This document shows, piece by piece, positions 53,413 through 61,553 of a stretch of 64,000 nt of DNA; positions within the stretch are counted from its first letter, which is position 1; the number at the start of each line of letters is the position of its first letter. Source of the stretch: Curtobacterium sp. VKM Ac-1393 (GTDB lineage: Bacteria; Actinomycetota; Actinomycetes; Actinomycetales; Microbacteriaceae); contig NZ_JADKRW010000004.1 of the NCBI RefSeq assembly GCF_015350995.1, positions 310,001-374,000 of the forward strand. Reading direction: 5' to 3'. The notes beneath the pieces were generated by a model. The model did not search any database. It was not told the origin of the DNA and saw only the letters and a program-made list of their open reading frames with translations. The position numbers and the translations under genes were made by a program.

Positions 53413-53465
53413 AGTGAGCAGAAGACGTCGAGTGCGCGTGGCTGACCCGACGTCTTCTGCTCACT
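53413..53465. repeat. Dispersed long palindrome, copy 2
   Basis: AGTGAGCAGAAGACGTCG (53413-53430) is perfectly complementary to 53448-53465 across a 17-nt loop. It shares the same arms and flank with the element at 27482-27536. It overlaps the last codons of the fic gene: the TGA stop lies within the repeat arm. A likely bidirectional terminator or REP-like element. Confidence 0.85.
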
Positions 53466-54657
53466 GAGCGGCTCCGCTCCCCGACCGCATCGTGACCTGG
53501 ACGACGTTCGAGGCCCGGAAGACACGGATTCCCTGCCGCTCGACCTCGGACAAGATGTCGAGATCGACGAGCCGAGCGACGGCGTTGCTGGCGGCCTGGT
53601 AGGTCTTTCCCAGAGCAGTGGCCAACATCGGAACCGTGACGAACGGCGCCCCGATGAGGTAGTCAGCCACGTCGAGGACCATTCCCCGCGCTCCGCTTGC
53701 TCGGATGCGATCGCGGTACTCCGCTTGCACCGCCAGAAGATCCGACATCCGGGCTCCTGTGTCCGTCGCGGAGCTGTGGATCCCGTCGGCGAAGAGCGCG
53801 ACCCACTCGTCCCAGGCCCCCTCTGCACTGACCGCGGCCAGCGCATCCTGGTACTCCTCTCGCCGAGCCTCGAACCACGGCGAGACGCTCAGCAACGGCT
53901 CGGTGAGGACGTCAGACCGCATGAACTGCAGGACGATGAGCAAGCGGCCGAGACGACCGTTGCCGTCGTTGAACGGGTGCAGTGTCTCGAACTGGTAGTG
54001 CGTGAGCGCTGCCGCAACCACTGGGTCGATGTCGTACAGAGGCGCCGTGTCCACCCATTCGAGGAGGTCACCCAATGCACTCCGCAGCGGCGTCCCCGGT
54101 GGCATCGGGACGAATCGGGCATCCTCGATGCCACCTCCGCGCGTTCCGATCGCCACTGGAACCGTCCGGATGTGTCCAGCCTGCGGTGTACCTGCGGCAG
54201 TGCCACGGACCAGTACCGACTGCAGTTCCTCGAGGAGACCGGTCGTGACGCGGCGCTCCTGCACCCAAGTGAACCCGAGCTCGGCGGTGTCCACGTAGTT
54301 CAGTACCTCGGACAGGGCCGCGGACCGGTCAGCCTTCCCGACCGCTTCCGCGGCGAGGACGTCGTCCAGCGGCGCAAAGGTGCCCTCGAGCGCGGAGGTA
54401 CTCTGCGCCTCTCGCCGGAGAGTCGGAGCGCGCAAGATGCCGGGGTTCGGGATCAAAGATGATCCTTGCCGTAGCGCCCCGAGCGCCCGGTTCGCGCGGG
54501 CGACCTTGGTCCACGTCCCTCCGGACAGTGTCGGGACTTCGCCGAGCGGGTCCGGTACGAAACCGAAGTGGTCGTACGAGCGGCCGGTCCGACCGTCGAC
54601 TCCACGAACCGGAACGAGTTGACCGACGGGGCTGCTCCGGAAGCGCGTGAGGTCCAT
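53461..54657 (-). CDS. Fic-domain protein with N-terminal inhibitory motif and wHTH
   Basis: A 398-residue Fic protein, normally an AMP-transferase. The active site is HPFNDGNGRLGR starting at His227. The inhibitory motif (S/T)xxxEG is TSALEG at 87-92, before the Fic core, so activity should be self-restrained. The C-terminal third (VLDVADYLIGAPFVTVPMLATALGKTYQAASNAVARLVDLDIL) looks like a winged helix. It lies alone, not with an antitoxin. Its stop codon falls in a dispersed palindrome. A TTGAAC dyad upstream suits self-control by the helix domain. Confidence 0.9.
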   Translation of the reverse strand: MDLTRFRSSPVGQLVPVRGVDGRTGRSYDHFGFVPDPLGEVPTLSGGTWTKVARANRALGALRQGSSLIPNPGILRAPTLRREAQSTSALEGTFAPLDDVLAAEAVGKADRSAALSEVLNYVDTAELGFTWVQERRVTTGLLEELQSVLVRGTAAGTPQAGHIRTVPVAIGTRGGGIEDARFVPMPPGTPLRSALGDLLEWVDTAPLYDIDPVVAAALTHYQFETLHPFNDGNGRLGRLLIVLQFMRSDVLTEPLLSVSPWFEARREEYQDALAAVSAEGAWDEWVALFADGIHSSATDTGARMSDLLAVQAEYRDRIRASGARGMVLDVADYLIGAPFVTVPMLATALGKTYQAASNAVARLVDLDILSEVERQGIRVFRASNVVQVTMRSGSGAAQ

Positions 54658-54680
54658 CGTTCCATTTTACGGGTCAAAAA

Positions 54681-54705
54681 TTGAACCTGGAGCGGGGTCG
54701 TTCAA
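54681..54705. promoter_or_regulatory. TTGAAC dyad upstream of fic
   Basis: TTGAAC (54681-54686) and GTTCAA (54700-54705) form an exact inverted repeat with a 13-nt spacer in the AT-rich fic promoter region. GTTCAAG occurs again near 54740. The wHTH of the Fic protein is a candidate ligand. Confidence 0.45.
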
Positions 54706-54742
54706 GTTCCGAAGATGTTTCTGGAACGGGATCCATCACAGT

Positions 54743-55564
54743 TCAAGTCTTCTTGACGATGTCGGTGTCCGGGGTGGGCTCGGCGCCGTGACGGAGCGCC
54801 GTCAGGTACAACCGGTGCGCCGTGATCACGAGCGCGAGCCAGGCGAGCCCCAGCGCCCACGCCGCCAGCACGTCGGTGAGCCAGTGGTGCCCGAGGAACA
54901 CCCGCGAGGCCCCGACCGACAGCACGAACAGCGTGCCGACGACGATCGTCCACACCCGCGTCACCACCCGCGACTGTCGCAGGAGCAGCAGGTACACGAT
55001 CGTCCCCACGATGACCGTCGCGTTGAGGGTGTGCCCGGACGGGAACGACGGCGAGTGCTCGTACGGCGGCACCGCGTCGGAGAGCGGCGGACGCGCCCGA
55101 CCGATGAGGTCCTTGCCCGCGATCGTCATGAGGAGCGAGCCACCGCTCGCCGCGACGAGGAGCACCAGCGGGGTCCACGCCCGCCGCTGGATGGTGAACC
55201 CGACCAGGAACCCGAGTGCGACGATGGGCATCCCGATCGTGCCCGCGATGTCGGTCCACCACGTGACCAGCCGATCCCCCACGGGCGACCGGAGGGTGAG
55301 CGCCCAGTCGAGCACCGGACGGTCGAGCACGGCGACGTCGTCGGCTTCGCGGACCGCGTCGTAGACCTCGGACGCGATCCAGGTCGCGACGACGGCGATC
55401 CCGATGCCGATCGCGAGGGTGAGCAACAGGAGCGGCATCGCGCCGTACCGGTGACCGAGGGTGGTCCATCCCTGAGCGGTCGCCCGGCCCGCGCGGGTGC
55501 GCCAGCGGGTGAGGTCGACCTCGCCGACGGTGCGGTCGGCGGCGTCCCCGCGTTCGGTGTCCAT
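54743..55564 (-). CDS. PAP2-family membrane phosphatase
   Basis: A 273-residue phosphatidic-acid phosphatase-type protein with about six membrane segments. The three catalytic motifs are KDLIGRARPP, PSFPSGHT and SRVFLGHHWLTDV. Possible substrates are lipid phosphates, including undecaprenyl pyrophosphate. It is co-directional with fic, with a 85-bp spacer holding the fic promoter. Confidence 0.9.
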   Translation of the reverse strand: MDTERGDAADRTVGEVDLTRWRTRAGRATAQGWTTLGHRYGAMPLLLLTLAIGIGIAVVATWIASEVYDAVREADDVAVLDRPVLDWALTLRSPVGDRLVTWWTDIAGTIGMPIVALGFLVGFTIQRRAWTPLVLLVAASGGSLLMTIAGKDLIGRARPPLSDAVPPYEHSPSFPSGHTLNATVIVGTIVYLLLLRQSRVVTRVWTIVVGTLFVLSVGASRVFLGHHWLTDVLAAWALGLAWLALVITAHRLYLTALRHGAEPTPDTDIVKKT

Positions 55565-55614
55565 CCGTCCACCCTGCCCGAAGCGCCCGGGAACCGCCGA
55601 GGCTCAGGCCCCGG

Positions 55615-57300
55615 TCAGTCCTTCGCCTCGGAGTACGCCCCCACCACGGCGACCGACAGTGGGAACGTCACCGGGAAGTCCTGGAACAGCAGCCGTCCGG
55701 CATCGACCGCGGCCTCGCGGATCTGCGTCGCCACCCACTCGGTGTGCTCCTCCGGCGCGTGCACCACGATCTCGTCGTGCACGAAGAACACCAGGTGCGG
55801 CGCGTCCGTCACCGCCCCGGGGAACCGCGCGGTGAGCCGGGAGCGCAACGACCCCATCCACGCGAGCGCCCACTCGGCCGCGGTCCCCTGCACCACGAAG
55901 TTCCGGGTGAACCGCCCCCAGCTCCGGGCCCGTGACTCGACGGCACGCTGCATCGCCGGGGTGCCCTCGACCGTGTAGGCCTGGTTCCGCGCCTCGAACC
56001 ACGACGACTCCGGCACGGGCGACGTCCGACCGAGCAACGTCGTGACGGCTTCGCCCCGCTCCCCCGCGCGTGCTGCGCGTTCGACCAGGTCCAGCGCGCG
56101 CGGGAACGCCCGCACCAGACGTGGGACGAGCCGACCGCCCTCGCCCTGGGTGGCGCCGTACATCGCGCCGAGCATGGCCACCTTCGCCTGCTGGCGGGTC
56201 TCGACCGCTCCCGAGGCGACGACGCCGTCGTACAGGTCGCGCCCGTCACCGGCGGAGGCCATCGCGCGGTCGCCGGCCATCGCCGCGAGCACGCGCGGCT
56301 CCAACTGTGCAGCGTCAGCCACGACGAGCTTCCAGCCCGGGTCGGCGATGACCGCCCCGCGGATGCCCTTCGGCAGCTGCATCGCTCCCCCGCCGTCGGC
56401 CGCCCAGCGCCCGGTCACGACGCCGCCGACCACGTACTTCGGGTGGAACCGGCCGTCGCGCACCCACTCGTCGAGCCACGTCCAGCCGTTCGCCGTCAGG
56501 AGCCGCGCGAGTCGCTTGTACTCGAGCAGCGGTTCGATGACGGGGTGCTCGATCTCCTGCAGCTCCCACTTGCGGGTGCTCGTCACCATGAGCCCGGCAC
56601 GGCGCAGCGACCGCAGGACGTCGGCCGGCGAGTCCGGGTTGAGCGCCGGGTCGTCGAGGCGCTCGCGCACGACGGCGGCGATCTCCTCGAGCCGGCGCGG
56701 CCGCACGCCGTAGGGCACGCGCGGCCCCAGCGTCTCCTCGAGCAGACGTTCGTGCACGTCCGCACGCCACGGCAGTCCGGCATGCAGCATCTCCGCGGCG
56801 ACGAGCGCGCCGGCGGACTCCGCGGTCGTCAACAGCCGGAGCGCTCCGGGAGCCGTCGACCCGGCGACCGCTGCGAGCTGCGCACGAAACTCGGCGACCG
56901 GGTCGAGGTCGTCGTCGGGGACCGACGCGGTGAACAGGGCGTCGTCGAAGAGCTGGGCCTGCGTCGGCCGGACGACCCGGGCCTCTGCCACCGGAGCGTC
57001 GAGCGCGTCCGCCGGTGCCGCAGCGAGTGCGGAACCCCGCGCGGCCAGCGCTGCGCGCAGGATCCGTCGGCACAACCGCAGGTCGACGCAGCGCCCCACA
57101 CGTCCGCCGGCGGTGAGCACGGCCGGGTACCAGCGTGCGGTGTCGTCCCACACCCAGCGCACGCCCGGTGCGTCGTGCACCGCGACGAAGGCCGGGAGGC
57201 CCGACTCGTCCACGCGCATCGGCGCACCGTCAGCGGTCCCCGCGTCGGACAAGGGCGTCGCGAGGACGCCGCCGTCGACGCGGCTGAGGACGAGGTGCAC
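55615..57300 (-). CDS. DNA polymerase I paralogue (3'-5' exonuclease/polymerase type)
   Basis: A 561-residue family A polymerase, much shorter than PolA. Motif A is VVADAAQLEPRVLAAMAGD (catalytic Asp kept; the usual YSQIELR is altered), motif B RQQAKVAMLGAMYG, and motif C VHDEIVVHA. The N-terminal 170 residues hold the degenerate exonuclease-like domain without clear DxE residues, and the 5'-nuclease is absent. Such proteins are annotated in actinobacteria as bifunctional 3'-5' exonuclease/DNA polymerase. A repair role is likely; its real activity is unknown. Confidence 0.85.
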   Translation of the reverse strand: MHLVLSRVDGGVLATPLSDAGTADGAPMRVDESGLPAFVAVHDAPGVRWVWDDTARWYPAVLTAGGRVGRCVDLRLCRRILRAALAARGSALAAAPADALDAPVAEARVVRPTQAQLFDDALFTASVPDDDLDPVAEFRAQLAAVAGSTAPGALRLLTTAESAGALVAAEMLHAGLPWRADVHERLLEETLGPRVPYGVRPRRLEEIAAVVRERLDDPALNPDSPADVLRSLRRAGLMVTSTRKWELQEIEHPVIEPLLEYKRLARLLTANGWTWLDEWVRDGRFHPKYVVGGVVTGRWAADGGGAMQLPKGIRGAVIADPGWKLVVADAAQLEPRVLAAMAGDRAMASAGDGRDLYDGVVASGAVETRQQAKVAMLGAMYGATQGEGGRLVPRLVRAFPRALDLVERAARAGERGEAVTTLLGRTSPVPESSWFEARNQAYTVEGTPAMQRAVESRARSWGRFTRNFVVQGTAAEWALAWMGSLRSRLTARFPGAVTDAPHLVFFVHDEIVVHAPEEHTEWVATQIREAAVDAGRLLFQDFPVTFPLSVAVVGAYSEAKD

Positions 57301-57347
57301 GCAACGATCATGCCGTGCCCCACCGTCACCGGCTGACGACGATCAGT

Positions 57348-57554
57348 TCACGCGCGCTTCGGGCCACCCGGGCGGACGGCTGCGGTGTCGGCGACGTCGA
57401 TGCGGACGTCGCCGTCCTCGGCGCGGGACACCTCGACCCGCGGGTCGGCGTCGTGTGCGTCGGACCCGGACATGCGCCGGAAGGTGTCCTGGCGTCGTTC
57501 CTCGAACGTCATGTCCACGCCGTCGTCGAGGTGGTCGTGGTCGGGCTTCGTCAT
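57348..57554 (-). CDS. Small charged hypothetical protein
   Basis: A 68-residue protein (MTKPDHDHLDDGVDMTFEERRQDTF, then EVSRAEDGDVRIDVADTAA). It is highly charged and probably disordered. It fills the gap between the polymerase gene and the acyltransferase-like gene, in the same direction. Family unknown. Confidence 0.6.
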   Translation of the reverse strand: MTKPDHDHLDDGVDMTFEERRQDTFRRMSGSDAHDADPRVEVSRAEDGDVRIDVADTAAVRPGGPKRA

Positions 57555-57588
57555 GCGCTGCACGGTACGCGCTGACTGCTGCGCGCGA

Positions 57589-58362
57589 TCAGACGACGGG
57601 TGCGGTACCGGTCCGTTCCGTCCAGTGCGCGCCCGCCGCCCACCGCTCGAGCACGGCCCGGGGCAGCCGTCCGGTCGCCGTCGAGGCGCGCGCCGTCGCC
57701 AGCGGGACCCCGAAGACGAACTTCGCCGCGCTCGCGTCGCCCTCGGCGGCATCGTGCGGACCGGGCGGCGCGAGCCGGAACCGTCGGGCGAAGCGCACCA
57801 GGTTCGCGTCGGGACCGAGCACCGCGGCCAGACCGGGATCGAGGATCCACGAGCGGCACTGCCAGCGGTCCGCGGCGAGCGCCGGCGCGAGGGCGCGCAG
57901 GACCTCGGGCGCGCGGGCGAAGGACCGGTCGCAGGCGTCCGGATCGAGCGGCCCGGTCTCCGGCACGTGCACACCCCAGGCCGGCGATCCGTCCGGCAGG
58001 TGGTCGCCGAGTTCGAACTGGAGGCGTCCCACGGCCACCACGCGTCCGGTCGCCACCGCGACGAGCCAGTCCACCCCCGTGCCGCGCATTCCGTACCGGT
58101 CGAGTTTGCGGTCGACGTCAGCCACGGACGCCTCGGCGAGACTGCGTGGGAGCCCTCGTGCCTCGAGCGCGGCCGCGTTGCCGGGCACGGCCGCGCGGAG
58201 CGCGGCGACCATCAGGGTGTCCCGCTGGGCGGGTTCGGCGTCGGCCACGGTGGCGGCCAGTGCGGCCGCCACCGTGGCGGAGTCGTCCGGCGACCCCACG
58301 GCGGCGGCGAGGACCGCGACGGACGCGGGACGGGCCTCCTGGCCGGGGGTGTCGGTGGTCAC
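57589..58362 (-). CDS. GNAT-like acyltransferase-domain protein of sugar importer operon
   Basis: A 257-residue protein. The central part VAVGRLQFELGDHL and WGVHVPETGPLDPDACDRSFARAPEVL, then WQCRSWILDPGLAAVLGPDANLVRFARRF, resembles the GNAT-like C-terminal domain of proteins linked to carbohydrate ABC loci. GTG 58362 overlaps the permease stop as GTGA, so it is the last gene of the operon. It could modify an imported sugar or regulate uptake; no substrate is known. Confidence 0.72.
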   Translation of the reverse strand: MTTDTPGQEARPASVAVLAAAVGSPDDSATVAAALAATVADAEPAQRDTLMVAALRAAVPGNAAALEARGLPRSLAEASVADVDRKLDRYGMRGTGVDWLVAVATGRVVAVGRLQFELGDHLPDGSPAWGVHVPETGPLDPDACDRSFARAPEVLRALAPALAADRWQCRSWILDPGLAAVLGPDANLVRFARRFRLAPPGPHDAAEGDASAAKFVFGVPLATARASTATGRLPRAVLERWAAGAHWTERTGTAPVV

Positions 58363-59219
58363 TTCAGACCGGACGAGGCGAGCCCGTCCATCACCCGCCG
58401 CTGCAGGACGACGAACATGATGAGCACCGGGGCCATGGCCATCAGGCTCGCGGCCATCAGCACCGGGTAGTCGATCGTCCGGTCGCTCGACAGGGTGGCG
58501 AGTCCGGCGGCGAGGGGCATGTCCTCGGCGCGGGTCGAGACGACGAGCGGCCAGAGCAGCTCGTTCCACGACCACAGCACCGTCGTGATCGCGAGCACGC
58601 TGATCGAGGGACGCGCGAGCGGCAGCATGATCCGCCAGAACGTCTGGAACGGGTTCGCGCCGTCCATGCGTGCGGCCTCTTCGAGCTCCGGCGGCATGTT
58701 CAGGAACGCCGTCCGCATCAGGAAGGTGCCGAAGGCGCTGAACAGGCCCGGCGCGACGATCCCCATCAGGGTGTCGAGCCATCCGAGCCCCTGCACGATC
58801 TGGTACTGCGAGATCAGGTAGACCTGCGACGGCACCAGCAGGATCGACAGCACGATCGCGAGCAGGATCGCCCGGCCCCGGAACCGCATGCGGGCGAAGG
58901 CGTAGCCGGCGAGCGTGCAGAGCACGATCTGCGCCAGGGTGCGGATGATGGTGACGTACACGGACGTGCCGAGCTGGCTGAGGAACGGCAGGCGTTCGAA
59001 GACCTGTGCGTAGTTCTGCCACTGCAGCTCCCCCGGCCAGAACGTCGGCGTGACGGACTGCACCTGGGCGTTCGTGGACAGCGACATGATGATCTGCCAC
59101 ACGAACGGGAACGCCATCGCGAAGCCGCCGACGCCGAGGACGACGTGGATCCACCAGTGGCTGCCGCCGCGACGACCCGGTCGACGGGCAGCCCCGGGCG
59201 GTGTCACGGTTGCGGTCAT
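58359..59219 (-). CDS. Carbohydrate ABC importer permease (MalG type)
   Basis: A 286-residue inner-membrane permease with about six helices. The EAA loop that contacts the ATPase is EEAARMDGANPFQTFWRIMLPLARP. It starts at ATG 59219, overlapping the upstream permease stop in ATGA. No ATPase gene lies in the operon, so a shared MsiK-type ATPase elsewhere is expected. Confidence 0.93.
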   Translation of the reverse strand: MTATVTPPGAARRPGRRGGSHWWIHVVLGVGGFAMAFPFVWQIIMSLSTNAQVQSVTPTFWPGELQWQNYAQVFERLPFLSQLGTSVYVTIIRTLAQIVLCTLAGYAFARMRFRGRAILLAIVLSILLVPSQVYLISQYQIVQGLGWLDTLMGIVAPGLFSAFGTFLMRTAFLNMPPELEEAARMDGANPFQTFWRIMLPLARPSISVLAITTVLWSWNELLWPLVVSTRAEDMPLAAGLATLSSDRTIDYPVLMAASLMAMAPVLIMFVVLQRRVMDGLASSGLK

Positions 59220-60193
59220 GCCTGCACCCACTTCCGTTGGACGCGGAACTGCACGAGCGTGACGATGCCGATGAGCAGGAAGATCACCATGGCGATCGCG
59301 GCCGCGAAGCCCTTGTCGTTGTCGATGAACCCGGCGCTGTAGAAGTAGAAGACGAGCGACATCGTCTTCGGGATCACCGGGTTGGTGCTGCCGAGGATGG
59401 CGTAGAGCAGGTCGAACAGCTGGAAGCTCGAGATCGTCGTGACGATGACCACGAAGAAGATGCTCGGGCTGAGCAGCGGGACCGTGACGGAGCGGAACTG
59501 CCGCCACCGGCTCGCGCCGTCGAGTTCGGCGGCCTCGTACAGCTCCGGTGGGATGTCCTTGAGGCCGGCGCCGAGGATGATCATCGAGAACCCGAGCGAC
59601 GACCACAGGCCGACGAAGCTCACCGCGACGAGGGCGAACCCGGGGGTCGAGATCCAGTACGGACCGTCGATGCCGAACAGTCCGATGAACCAGTTCACGA
59701 TGCCGTAGTCGCCGTTGAACATGATGCGCCAGACGAGGGCGATCGCTGCCGGCATGGCGACGTAGGGCAGGAAGAAGAGCACCCGGTAGAACTGCGCGAA
59801 CCGCAGACCAGGGGTGTTCAGCAGACTGGCGAGCCAGACCGCGATCGGGATGCCGGCCAGGACGATGACCGTGTAGACGATCGTGTTGAGGAGCGACTGG
59901 TACAGCTGCGGGTCGCCCGCCAACCGGACGTAGTTCGCGACACCGCTGAACGTCGCACCGCCGAAGACGCCCCAACTGGTGAACGAGTACCAGAACGTCT
60001 GGATGATCGGCCAGATGTAGAACGTGCCGACGCCGATGAGCAGCGGGAGGACGAACAGCCACGGCCACCAGCCGTCGGTCCGTCGTGGTGCGCGCTTGCC
60101 ACCGGCCGCCGGGCCGGGGGCGCCCCGCCCGGACGAACGCGTCGTCCGGGCGGGGGCGGAGGCGGCCTGCGGCCGCTCGGTGTTGATCGTCAT
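59216..60193 (-). CDS. Carbohydrate ABC importer permease (MalF type)
   Basis: A 325-residue permease. A disordered N-terminal tail (about 40 residues, Arg/Ala/Pro/Gly-rich) precedes LFVLPLLIGVGTFYIWPIIQTFWYSF. The EAA loop is YEAAELDGASRWRQFRSVTVPLLSP. It pairs with the MalG-type subunit as a heterodimer. Confidence 0.93.
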   Translation of the reverse strand: MTINTERPQAASAPARTTRSSGRGAPGPAAGGKRAPRRTDGWWPWLFVLPLLIGVGTFYIWPIIQTFWYSFTSWGVFGGATFSGVANYVRLAGDPQLYQSLLNTIVYTVIVLAGIPIAVWLASLLNTPGLRFAQFYRVLFFLPYVAMPAAIALVWRIMFNGDYGIVNWFIGLFGIDGPYWISTPGFALVAVSFVGLWSSLGFSMIILGAGLKDIPPELYEAAELDGASRWRQFRSVTVPLLSPSIFFVVIVTTISSFQLFDLLYAILGSTNPVIPKTMSLVFYFYSAGFIDNDKGFAAAIAMVIFLLIGIVTLVQFRVQRKWVQA

Positions 60194-60204
60194 CGGCTCG
60201 GACC

Positions 60205-61530
60205 TCACTGTTCCTTCGTGAGGGCGGCGTCCATCTTCTGCGCGAGCTGCTCCGCGACGTCGTCGACCGGGGTCGAACCGTCGAAGGCGTTCGGCAGGAG
60301 GTTGGTCTCGAGGGTGTTCCACGCGGCGGTGTTCTTCGACACCGGCAGGGGCTTGGCGTAGTCGACCGCGTCGAGGAACACCTGCAGGTCGGCGTCGGGC
60401 ATCGTCTTCGTGAAGGCGGACTGCGTGCCCTCGTAGGCGGGGATGACGGCGCCCATGTCGCCCTGCTGCTGCTGGGCCGTCTTGCCGGCGAGGTAGACCT
60501 GGAGCGCCTGCGCGGCGGCCTTGTTCTTGCTCGCCTCGGACACGACGTTCGAGACGCCGTGGATGACGGTCGCCTGTTCCTTGCCCTTCGGCAGGGGGTA
60601 CACGACGATGTCCTTCTCCATGGCGGTGCCGGTCAGGGCCGAGCGGAACCAGCTGCCGCCCTGGTACATGGCGAGCTTGCCCGAGGTGAACCACTGGTCG
60701 GCGGTCGTGTCGGTGAGCTGCTTGATCGACGGCGAAGCACCGGACGCGATCAGGTCGGTCCAGAACTGCAGGCCTTCCTCCGACGCCTTCGACGCGTACT
60801 CGGACTTCGTGCCGTCCGCGTTCACGACCGATCCCCCGGCCTGGAAGATCGTGTCGTAGTAGGTCGTCTGGCCGTCCATGCCGCCCGCGGCGCCGTACGC
60901 ACCGTCGGCCTTGAGCTTCTTGCTCAGCTCGGCGCCGGTCTTCTGGAAGTCGTCCCAGGTCCAGTCCTTCGACGGCAGGTCCATGCCGGCCTTCTCGAAC
61001 AGGGCCTTGTTCACCCAGACGCCGATGGTGTCGAAGTCCTTCGGCACGCCGTACTGGGTGTCGTCGTACGTGTACAGGTCGTTCAGCGCGCTCGAGTACT
61101 TCGCGGGATCGATGTCGCCGGCCTCGACCTCGCCGGTGATCGGCGCGAGCTTGCCGTTGGCCGCGTACAGCTGGAAGTTCGGGCCGTTCATCCAGAACAG
61201 GTCGGGAAGCGTGTTGCTCGAGCCCTGGGTCTGCAGCTTCGTCCAGTAGTTGGCGAACGGCGTGACGTCGACGCTGACCGTGATGTCGGGGTACTCCTCG
61301 TTGAAGCCCTTCAGGTTCGCCTTGATCGCCTTGACCTGGTTCTCGTCCCAGACGGCGTAGGTCAGTTTCGCCTTGGTGTCCTTCGCGGCAGCGGTGTAGT
61401 CGCCGCCGGAGCTCGACGCCCCGGAGGACGTGGAGCACCCGGCGAGGAGTGCGGTCGCGCCGAGGGCGGCGACGACACCGACGAGGAGTCGGCGGACGCC
61501 GGTTCCTCGGGCGGGGATGTGTGCGGTCAT
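60205..61530 (-). CDS. Sugar-binding lipoprotein of ABC importer
   Basis: A 441-residue extracellular solute-binding protein, family 1. The lipoprotein signal is RRLLVGVVAALGATALLAGC with Cys32 as the lipid site, then a Ser/Gly linker. Domain features include LTYAVWDENQVKAIKANLKGFNEEYPDITV and TLPDLFWMNGPNFQLYAANGKLAPI. It delivers a mono- or oligosaccharide to the two permeases; the sugar cannot be told. Confidence 0.93.
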   Translation of the reverse strand: MTAHIPARGTGVRRLLVGVVAALGATALLAGCSTSSGASSSGGDYTAAAKDTKAKLTYAVWDENQVKAIKANLKGFNEEYPDITVSVDVTPFANYWTKLQTQGSSNTLPDLFWMNGPNFQLYAANGKLAPITGEVEAGDIDPAKYSSALNDLYTYDDTQYGVPKDFDTIGVWVNKALFEKAGMDLPSKDWTWDDFQKTGAELSKKLKADGAYGAAGGMDGQTTYYDTIFQAGGSVVNADGTKSEYASKASEEGLQFWTDLIASGASPSIKQLTDTTADQWFTSGKLAMYQGGSWFRSALTGTAMEKDIVVYPLPKGKEQATVIHGVSNVVSEASKNKAAAQALQVYLAGKTAQQQQGDMGAVIPAYEGTQSAFTKTMPDADLQVFLDAVDYAKPLPVSKNTAAWNTLETNLLPNAFDGSTPVDDVAEQLAQKMDAALTKEQ

Positions 61531-61553
61531 CAGGGAGTCCTTTCGCACGGCCG

